Assembly: GCA_017386805.1 (NCBI GenBank)
Contig: JAFOGM010000362.1
Span: forward strand, 1 to 7,463
Origin: Bacillota bacterium
Lineage (GTDB): Bacteria > Bacillota > Clostridia > Peptostreptococcales > Anaerovoracaceae
Reading direction: 5' to 3'
DNA length: 7,463 nucleotides
The position numbers were made by a program, and so were the translations under genes. Each line of letters begins with the position of its first letter. Position 1 is the stretch's first letter. Below, one piece after another: positions 1 through 4,807 of the stretch. Below the pieces are notes generated by a model. That model saw nothing but the letters and a program-made list of their open reading frames with translations, searched no databases and was not told the DNA's origin.

Positions 1-603
1 GAATACAAGGCGCCTACACTGGTGCTGATGGACGGCTGTATCGGTTCTCTCATGGAACCGGTGGAACTGCCCCCTATGAAAGACGTGCAGAGAGAAGAAT
101 ATCCCATTTACACATCTCCTTTCATGAATCCGTACAATCCCAAGAGACGATGCTCCGCAACCATGATCACCGATGAACGGGATCAGGAACAGTGGAACAA
201 AGTTCAGGCAGCTCGTTATGCTACCATCGCAGAAAAGGAAGTCCAAGTCGAAGAGTACATGATGGAAGATGCGGAATATGTCATCGTGGCTTACGGTACC
301 AGTGCTCGTGTAGCGAAGAGTACCATTCGTCAGCTGAGAGACAAGGGCATCAAGGCAGGTCTGATCCGTCCCATCACTGTATGGCCCTTCCCCTACGACT
401 CTCTGAAGAAGCTGGATGAAAAGCAGGTCAAGGGAATCCTGTGTCTGGAATTGTCCATTCCTGCCTTAATGGTAGAAGACATCGAACGTGGTGTTCAGGG
501 TCGAATCCCCATCGCTACCTACGGTCGATCTGCAGGTATCGTCTTCAGTTCGGAAGAAGTGGAAGAACAGATGATGCTCCACATTGAGCAGGATTGGAAA
601 TAG
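1..603 (+). CDS. vorB: 2-oxoacid:ferredoxin oxidoreductase alpha subunit, VorB-like (5' end outside window)
   Basis: The reading frame is open from base 1, so the gene starts upstream; 200 C-terminal residues are visible, against roughly 350-380 for the family. The enzyme converts a 2-oxoacid plus CoA to acyl-CoA and CO2 while reducing ferredoxin, in the cytoplasm. The visible part begins inside the pyrimidine-binding domain (DGCIGSLMEPVELPP resembles the conserved GxMEPVE segment of VorB proteins). It continues into the transketolase C-terminal-like domain, with YVIVAYGTSARVAKS and then GLIRPITVWPFP. The beta gene follows 12 bases after the stop and the gamma gene after that, the usual order. 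A small ferredoxin-type delta subunit often precedes alpha but would lie outside the window. The VorB family covers branched-chain 2-oxoacids by convention, but 2-oxoglutarate or other 2-oxoacids cannot be excluded from this sequence. Confidence 0.88.
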   Translation, partial: EYKAPTLVLMDGCIGSLMEPVELPPMKDVQREEYPIYTSPFMNPYNPKRRCSATMITDERDQEQWNKVQAARYATIAEKEVQVEEYMMEDAEYVIVAYGTSARVAKSTIRQLRDKGIKAGLIRPITVWPFPYDSLKKLDEKQVKGILCLELSIPALMVEDIERGVQGRIPIATYGRSAGIVFSSEEVEEQMMLHIEQDWK

Positions 604-615
604 GAGGGAGACAGT

Positions 616-1359
616 ATGGAAAAGATTTATAAGAGACCTGATGCCATGCAGAAGCGCCCCAGCGGCTATTGCCCCGGCTGTCTTCACGGTGTGGCCAATA
701 AACTGATTCTTGGTCTTGTGGACGAATTCGGTATCGCAGACAATACCGTTATGGTACAGCCCATCGGCTGCGGCGCATTGATGTGCTGGACAACCGATAC
801 GGACCAGATCATATCTCTTCACGGAAGAGCTCCGGCTACAGCTACCGGCTTAAAGCGCTCTGCTCCGGAAAAATTCGTTTTAGTATATCAGGGCGATGGT
901 GACTTGGCTTCCATCGGTTTGGCAGAAATCATGCACTATGCAAACCGCGGCGAAAACCTGACCGTTGTCTTCGTGAATAACAGCATCTTCGGAATGACCG
1001 GCGGCCAGATGGCTCCCACCACACTGATGGGCCAGAAGGCAACCACTGCACAGGACGGCAGAACACCGCTGCAGGGCTATCCTATGCACATCTGTGAGAT
1101 CCTGAATCAGCTGAAAGCGCCCGTTTACATCGAACGCTGCGCTCTGGATTCTCCGGCTCACGTGCTGGCCGCAGAAAAGGCCATCCGCAAGGGCTTCCAG
1201 AACCAGTTGGACAAGAAGGGCTTCTCCTTCATTGAACTGTTGTCCAATTGCCCCACCAATTGGGGTATGTCTCCGGTGAAGAGCCTGGAATTCATGCGCA
1301 ACGAAACCATGAAGGAATTCCCTCTGGGCGTGTTCAGAGACAACAGTGCTGAAGAATAG
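616..1359 (+). CDS. 2-oxoacid:ferredoxin oxidoreductase beta subunit (thiamine pyrophosphate-binding)
   Basis: This 247-residue protein is the TPP- and Fe-S-binding partner of the preceding alpha subunit (VorA or KorB in common naming). Visible motifs are YCPGCLHG at 18-25, whose two cysteines (C19, C22) are of the kind that ligate the catalytic-site [4Fe-4S] cluster; GDGD at 93-96, the start of the TPP/Mg signature; and NNSIFGMTGGQ at 121-131, whose asparagine and TGGQ segment complete the TPP site. C212 in SNCPTNW is a plausible further cluster ligand. Length is normal for the family. The start is supported by GGAGG in the gap after the alpha stop codon. The stop codon overlaps the Shine-Dalgarno site of the gamma gene, so the genes are clearly co-transcribed. 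Family assignment is firm; the 2-oxoacid used is not decidable here. Confidence 0.92.
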   Translation: MEKIYKRPDAMQKRPSGYCPGCLHGVANKLILGLVDEFGIADNTVMVQPIGCGALMCWTTDTDQIISLHGRAPATATGLKRSAPEKFVLVYQGDGDLASIGLAEIMHYANRGENLTVVFVNNSIFGMTGGQMAPTTLMGQKATTAQDGRTPLQGYPMHICEILNQLKAPVYIERCALDSPAHVLAAEKAIRKGFQNQLDKKGFSFIELLSNCPTNWGMSPVKSLEFMRNETMKEFPLGVFRDNSAEE

Positions 1360-1368
1360 GAGGTCGCC

Positions 1369-1908
1369 ATGGAAAAAAGAATGAAATTGGCCGGCTTCGG
1401 CGGCCAGGGTGTTATGCTGGTGGGTAAAATCTTAGGATACGCAGCCAGCGATCACAATAAATTCGCAACATTTTTACCGTCCTACGGAACCCAGCAGCGC
1501 GGCGGTACCGCCATGTGTACTGTGGTTGTCAGCGATGAAGAAGTAGGCTCTCCTGTGGTAGGGTCTCCTGATACGATGCTGATCTTTAACCAGGCTTCCA
1601 TGGACGCCTATGAAAATCAGATTCAGACTGGTGGTTGGGTATTCATGAATAGTAACGCCACCAATCCTCCCAAGAGAACTGACTTGAATGTGGTGGCGAT
1701 TCCCATCGATGACATCGCCCGCAATATGGGAAACCGTAAGATCTCCAACCTGGTGATGCTGGGAGCTTTTGTGGCTCAGACCGGTCTCTTCACAGAGGAA
1801 GAAATCGTTCATACCATGCACCACGTTCTGGGTGGAAAAGAAGATATGATGGCGCTGAATGAACAGGCCATCAAAGCGGGGATCGCTTATATCAAAGATC
1901 AGAAGTAG
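1369..1908 (+). CDS. 2-oxoacid:ferredoxin oxidoreductase gamma subunit
   Basis: A 179-residue protein of the pyruvate/ketoisovalerate oxidoreductase catalytic-domain family (VorC/KorC/PorC type). The N-terminus has the glycine-rich GFGGQGVMLVGK segment (about residues 9-20), and PSYGTQQRGGTA follows at about 43-54; both are hallmarks of this subunit, which helps form the CoA-binding region of the complex. It begins 9 bases after the beta stop with an AGGAGG site that overlaps that stop codon. It completes an alpha-beta-gamma set on one transcript. The CoA-transferase genes follow 12 bases later, which suggests that the acyl-CoA product may be handed to the transferase to recover the free acid or exchange CoA with another acid. 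Confidence 0.9.
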   Translation: MEKRMKLAGFGGQGVMLVGKILGYAASDHNKFATFLPSYGTQQRGGTAMCTVVVSDEEVGSPVVGSPDTMLIFNQASMDAYENQIQTGGWVFMNSNATNPPKRTDLNVVAIPIDDIARNMGNRKISNLVMLGAFVAQTGLFTEEEIVHTMHHVLGGKEDMMALNEQAIKAGIAYIKDQK

Positions 1909-1920
1909 AGGAGGTCGTTT

Positions 1921-2595
1921 ATGGATAAAGTGATCGGCCTCCAGGAGGCCATCTCTAAAGTAAAGCAGGGTGACACCTTGATGATCGGCGGCTTCGGCGG
2001 CTTTGGTTTTCCCTCTAATCTGGTTTGGGAGGTAGCCCGACAGAACATCGGGGAACTGACTGTCATTGCAGAGGATTTCGGAAACGGCTACAGCCCCTTC
2101 GAAATGAATTCCACGCCGCTTTTGGAAAAGCATCTGGTGAAGAAGGCAATCATCTCCTACTGCGGCGGTCAGCCCAGAATCACGGAGCAGGTCTTTAAAG
2201 GCGAACTGGAAATGGAAATGGTTCCCCAGGGGACGCTGGCGGAACGGATCCGCGCCGGCGGTGCCGGCATCGGCGGCTTTTACACGCCTACCGGCGTGGG
2301 AACTGTGGTTGCCGAGGGGAAGGAAACCCGCGTCATCGACGGGAAGGAATATCTCTTTGAACTCCCGCTGAAATCCGACGTTTCTCTGGTGAAAGCCTGG
2401 AAGGCTGACCGCATGGGGAATGCGGTATTCAAATACACCGGGATCAATTTCAATATCAGCATGGCCATGGCCGGAAAGCTGGTGATCCTGGAAGCGGAAG
2501 AAATCGTGGAACCGGGAGAACTGTCTCCGGAAGCCATCCAGCTTCCCGGTGTCTTCGTGGATTACGTAGTGAAAACAGAGAAGGTGGTGATTTAG
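1921..2595 (+). CDS. atoD: CoA-transferase subunit A (acetate/acetoacetate/butyrate CoA-transferase type)
   Basis: This 224-residue protein is the alpha chain of a class I 3-oxoacid CoA-transferase (AtoD/ScoA/CtfA family), which moves CoA between an acyl-CoA and a free acid by way of an enzyme-CoA thioester. Near the N-terminus is GDTLMIGGFGGFGFPS (about 17-32), the oxyanion and CoA-binding glycine-rich loop. GGAGIGGF followed by TPTGVGT (113-127) is diagnostic of the family. Length matches the usual roughly 220 residues. A strong GAGGAGG site precedes the ATG, and the TAG stop touches the ATG of subunit B, so the two chains are probably translationally coupled. The exact acid pair is unknown. 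Acetoacetate with butyryl-CoA would suit lysine fermentation; branched-chain acyl-CoA would suit the oxidoreductase upstream. Confidence 0.9.
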   Translation: MDKVIGLQEAISKVKQGDTLMIGGFGGFGFPSNLVWEVARQNIGELTVIAEDFGNGYSPFEMNSTPLLEKHLVKKAIISYCGGQPRITEQVFKGELEMEMVPQGTLAERIRAGGAGIGGFYTPTGVGTVVAEGKETRVIDGKEYLFELPLKSDVSLVKAWKADRMGNAVFKYTGINFNISMAMAGKLVILEAEEIVEPGELSPEAIQLPGVFVDYVVKTEKVVI

Positions 2596-3348
2596 ATGAC
2601 GACGAAACGACATATCATCGCGAAAAACATCGCCACCCTGTTAAACGACGGTGACTTTGTAAATTTAGGGATCGGGATCCCTACCCTCATCGGAAACTAT
2701 CTTCCGGAAGGGGTGACCATCCTGCTTCACGGGGAAAACGGCTACGTGGGCCAGGGGAAGGAACTTCCCGACCGGTCCATGTACGAGTCGAAAGAAAAGC
2801 TGTATGACTGGTGGGAACGCCACGGCGGGGAACAGACGGATCACAACCATCCGGAAGGTCACAGAGACCTGATCAATGCCGGCGGCTTCTACATTAACTT
2901 GATTCCGGGAGCCTGCTGCTTCGACAGCACCATGGCCTTCGCCATGGTCCGCGGCGGACACTTAAACGCCACGGTTCTGGGCGGCCTTCAGGTGGATCGT
3001 CATGGAAATCTGGCAAACTGGATGGTCCCCGGAAAGAAGATCAGCGGTGTGGGCGGCGCCATGGACCTGGCGGCCGGTACACCTCGCGTGATCGTGGCAA
3101 TGGAACACTGTACGAAGGACGGGGAATTCCGTGTCTTAGATGAATGTACCATGCCTCTGACAGCCAAGGGTTGTGTCAACACCCTGGTCACCGAACTCTG
3201 CATCATCGATTTCGAAGGGCTGGAAGATGGAAATCCCGTACCCGTGGTGAAAGCCATGGCGCCTGGTCTGACGAAGGAAGAACTCCAGGCGAAAACCGGT
3301 ACGAAACTGGACTTCGCTGAGGGGATCAAAGAAATGCTGACGCTGTAG
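2596..3348 (+). CDS. atoA: CoA-transferase subunit B with internal insertion
   Basis: The beta chain of the same class I CoA-transferase, 250 residues. LGIGIPTL (about 24-31) and GENG (46-49) are present; E47 is expected to be the glutamate that forms the covalent CoA thioester. Further family segments are DLINAGG (91-97), LGGLQVD followed by GNLANWMVPGK, and GGAMDL. Between GENG and DLINAGG lies an unusually long segment rich in W, H, E and D (about 55-90), which explains why the chain is longer than the approximately 215 residues of enterobacterial AtoA. The ATG directly follows the stop of subunit A, with AAGGTGGTGA inside the end of that gene as ribosome binding site. It is the last gene of the operon, followed by a strong terminator. 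Assignment is firm, substrate is not. Confidence 0.9.
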   Translation: MTTKRHIIAKNIATLLNDGDFVNLGIGIPTLIGNYLPEGVTILLHGENGYVGQGKELPDRSMYESKEKLYDWWERHGGEQTDHNHPEGHRDLINAGGFYINLIPGACCFDSTMAFAMVRGGHLNATVLGGLQVDRHGNLANWMVPGKKISGVGGAMDLAAGTPRVIVAMEHCTKDGEFRVLDECTMPLTAKGCVNTLVTELCIIDFEGLEDGNPVPVVKAMAPGLTKEELQAKTGTKLDFAEGIKEMLTL

Positions 3349-3383
3349 AAGACGCTGCAGGTCGGAAAAATCAAATGAACGAA

Positions 3384-3417
3384 AAAACCCCGGACGTCGG
3401 ATGACGTCTGGGGTTTT
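3384..3417. terminator. Bidirectional intrinsic terminator between convergent atoA and rluB
   Basis: A 15-bp stem (3384-3398 with 3403-3417, one G-T pair) closes a GGAT loop. The arms are AAAACCCCGGACGTC and GACGTCTGGGGTTTT. On the plus strand it ends in a T-rich run to 3426. On the minus strand the A-run at 3382-3387 reads as T-run, so it can end both the upstream operon and rluB transcripts. Confidence 0.92.
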
Positions 3418-3435
3418 CTTCTTTTTGATGAGTAC

Positions 3436-4140
3436 TTACAGTTTCTTGAGATATTCGATTTCGCGCTGGGTCAGCTTTCTCCAGTGACCGGACTTCAGGT
3501 GGCCCAGATGCAGGTCGCCGATGGCAATGCGTTCCAGGTCGATGACCTTGTTTCCTACGGAAGCAAACATCTTTCTTACCTGACGGTTCTTACCTTCGTA
3601 GATCTGAATTTCCACGATGGTGGAGTGATCGCCGTGCTTCAGGATTTCTACCTTGGACTTGGAGGTGACGAAACCGCCGATGTCTACGCCTCTGCGGAGA
3701 CGTTCTGCCTTGTCCATGGATAAGATGCCGTTGACGCGGGCGCGATAGGTCTTATACACGTGGTGCTTGGGATGGGTCAGACGGTATGCCAGGTCGCCGT
3801 CGTTGGTCATCAGCAGCATCCCGGTGGTGTTGTAGTCCAGACGACCGATGGGGAAGATGCGCTCTTCGATGTCGGTCACCAGGTCCATGACGGTGGGACG
3901 ATCCTGGTCATCCTTTGCGGTGGTAACGAAGCCCTTGGGCTTGTTCAGAACGATGTAGACCATCTTCTTTTCCGGACGGATGTCCTGGCCGTTGACGGTA
4001 ACCACGTCGCCTTCCTGTACGTCGTAGCCGGGCTGGTCCATAACCACGCCGTTGATCTTGACTTTTCCTGCCAGAGTCAGTTCGTCAGCCTTTCTGCGGC
4101 TGGCAACCCCGCTCTGCGCAATGTACTTATTTAATCTCAT
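3436..4140 (-). CDS. rluB: Pseudouridine synthase, RsuA/RluB family (probably 23S rRNA)
   Basis: This 234-residue protein isomerises a specific uridine to pseudouridine in rRNA. An S4 RNA-binding domain occupies about residues 1-60 (MRLNKYIAQSGVASRRKADE). The catalytic domain follows, with VLNKPKGFVTT (64-74), the catalytic aspartate D102 in GRLDYNTTG (99-107), and the EGKNRQVRKM segment near 182-191. Length and layout match RluB/RsuA enzymes; RluB (23S) is the usual Firmicutes member, but RsuA (16S) specificity cannot be ruled out. The AUG at 4138-4140 is preceded by AAAGGA on the minus strand. It is convergent with the CoA-transferase operon and lies downstream of kal, separated by a terminator-like hairpin. 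It is a housekeeping gene with no evident functional link to the fermentation genes around it. Confidence 0.92.
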   Translation of the reverse strand: MRLNKYIAQSGVASRRKADELTLAGKVKINGVVMDQPGYDVQEGDVVTVNGQDIRPEKKMVYIVLNKPKGFVTTAKDDQDRPTVMDLVTDIEERIFPIGRLDYNTTGMLLMTNDGDLAYRLTHPKHHVYKTYRARVNGILSMDKAERLRRGVDIGGFVTSKSKVEILKHGDHSTIVEIQIYEGKNRQVRKMFASVGNKVIDLERIAIGDLHLGHLKSGHWRKLTQREIEYLKKL

Positions 4141-4183
4141 GTTGTGATCCTTTCTCGCGACAGTATCGCAAAACTATGCAAAG

Positions 4184-4218
4184 ACCACAAATGCCTTCCG
4201 GTGGAAGGCATCTGTGGT
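4184..4218 (-). terminator. Terminator-like hairpin after kal
   Basis: A stem of 9 bp (4191-4199 with 4203-4211), one A-C mismatch, then 6 bp (4184-4189 with 4213-4218) closes a 3-base loop. It lies 49 bases past the kal stop and 43 bases before the rluB start. The T-run after it on the minus strand is poor (CTTTGCATAGTTTT), so termination may be partial and some kal transcripts could continue into rluB. The rest of the 127-base gap between kal and rluB shows no gene and no convincing promoter. Confidence 0.6.
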
Positions 4219-4267
4219 ATGAGTGTATGTATATGTTTTCGTACTTGTACTCAAATTTGGTGAGAAA

Positions 4268-4660
4268 TTACTTTCTCTGAGAAGCCTTCGGAGTTACGCA
4301 AACACCCTTAGCTCTTGCAACAACGATGGGTTCTTCCAGGGAGTCAGCAGCAGAGGGGCTAACGTCGGGGCGAGCAGCAACAACCTTCTTAGCAACGAAT
4401 TCCATAGTTCTGGAGGTGTTGCCCATCTTGGTGATTTCGCCGTATACTTCGATGTAGTCGCCAGCATAGGTGGGAGCCAGGAATTCTACTTCGTCGTATC
4501 TCAGGAACAGACCTTCGTCGCCGTCAGCGATGATCAGCAGTTCGGTAGCCAGGTCGCCGAACAGGTGAACCATGTGAGCACCGTCAACTAAGCTACCGCC
4601 GTAGTGAGCATCTTTGTGGGACATTCTCAGTCTTAATGTGGAAGCAATCTTCTTTTCCAT
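4268..4660 (-). CDS. kal: 3-aminobutyryl-CoA ammonia-lyase
   Basis: This 130-residue hotdog-fold enzyme eliminates ammonia from L-3-aminobutyryl-CoA to give crotonyl-CoA, a late step of lysine fermentation to butyrate and acetate. The identifying stretch is MSHKDAHYGGSLVDGA (13-28), followed by LFGDLATELL, DGDEGLF and VEFLAPTYAGDYIEVYG (58-74), all characteristic of Kal and the related beta-alanyl-CoA ammonia-lyase. The presence of kdd in the same window favours the lysine enzyme. Length is typical. The ATG is preceded by AAGGAGAA on the minus strand. It is transcribed alone, divergently from the sigma-54 activator, and a near-perfect sigma-54 promoter lies about 70 bases upstream of its start codon. 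In many fermenters kal sits within the kdd operon; here it is a separate transcription unit under the same kind of promoter. Confidence 0.93.
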   Translation of the reverse strand: MEKKIASTLRLRMSHKDAHYGGSLVDGAHMVHLFGDLATELLIIADGDEGLFLRYDEVEFLAPTYAGDYIEVYGEITKMGNTSRTMEFVAKKVVAARPDVSPSAADSLEEPIVVARAKGVCVTPKASQRK

Positions 4661-4685
4661 TGTAATTTCTCCTTTACTTTCGTAA

Positions 4686-4702
4686 TGCGCTTACGCGCAA
4701 AA
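4686..4702 (-). promoter_or_regulatory. Palindromic element in the kal 5' leader (TTTTGCGCG motif)
   Basis: Read on the minus strand this is TTTTGCGCGTAAGCGCA, containing the inverted repeat TGCGC-GTAA-GCGCA. An alternative inverted repeat, CGTAA-TGCGC-TTACG on the plus strand (4681-4695), overlaps it, so two mutually exclusive small hairpins are possible in the RNA. TTTTGCGCG also occurs at the matching distance from the kdd promoter. It lies about 17-25 bases after the predicted kal transcription start. Function (operator or RNA element) is inferred only from the conservation. Confidence 0.45.
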
Positions 4703-4730
4703 TAATTATCATTTACAGTTATATTTTAAT

Positions 4731-4746
4731 TGCAAAAACCGTGCCA
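4731..4746 (-). promoter_or_regulatory. Sigma-54 (-24/-12) promoter of kal
   Basis: The minus strand reads TGGCACGGTTTTTGCA, which matches the sigma-54 consensus TGGCACG-N4-TTGCA exactly, with the required 10 bases between the GG and GC dinucleotides. Transcription should begin near 4720, giving a leader of about 60 bases before kal. The divergent gene encodes a sigma-54 activator, which supports the call. Confidence 0.9.
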
Positions 4747-4752
4747 ATGGTA

Positions 4753-4765
4753 TATCCTTAGGATA
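4753..4765. promoter_or_regulatory. 13-base perfect palindrome in the kal/activator intergenic region
   Basis: TATCCT-T-AGGATA is a perfect inverted repeat centred on 4759, just upstream of the kal sigma-54 promoter and 43 bases before the activator start codon. It could be an operator or part of the activator's own promoter. No second copy was seen in the window. Confidence 0.3.
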
Positions 4766-4775
4766 ACCGGAAAAG

Positions 4776-4792
4776 TGAACCGATTTTGCATC
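4776..4792. promoter_or_regulatory. Candidate activator site upstream of kal (TGAACCGATTT)
   Basis: TGAACCGATTT at 4776-4786 is identical over 11 bases to the left part of the dyad at 7000-7010 upstream of kdd. The right half here (TGCATC) departs from the CGGTTC of the kdd dyads, so this is a good half-site only. It is centred about 65 bases upstream of the predicted kal start. A second weaker half-site, GAACCGAAA, is at 4841-4849 inside the activator's coding region. Confidence 0.4.
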
Positions 4793-4797
4793 ACCTT

Positions 4798-4802
4798 GGA
4801 GG
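4798..4802 (+). promoter_or_regulatory. Ribosome binding site fixing the activator start
   Basis: GGAGG lies 5 bases before the ATG at 4808. This decides for the ATG over an in-frame TTG at 4730, which has no such site and would place the kal promoter inside the coding region. Confidence 0.85.
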
Positions 4803-4807
4803 AAGCT

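Noticed and set aside
1474..2613. A 379-codon open frame on the minus strand across the gamma subunit and CoA-transferase A genes
   Set aside because: It is antisense to two well-recognised genes, has no recognisable domain and a His/Phe-rich composition typical of an antisense shadow frame.
4730..4807. Activator start at the in-frame TTG at 4730
   Set aside because: It has no ribosome binding site, and the added residues have no counterpart in Kdd-like proteins; ATG 4808 has GGAGG 5 bases upstream and begins the Kdd-like alignment.
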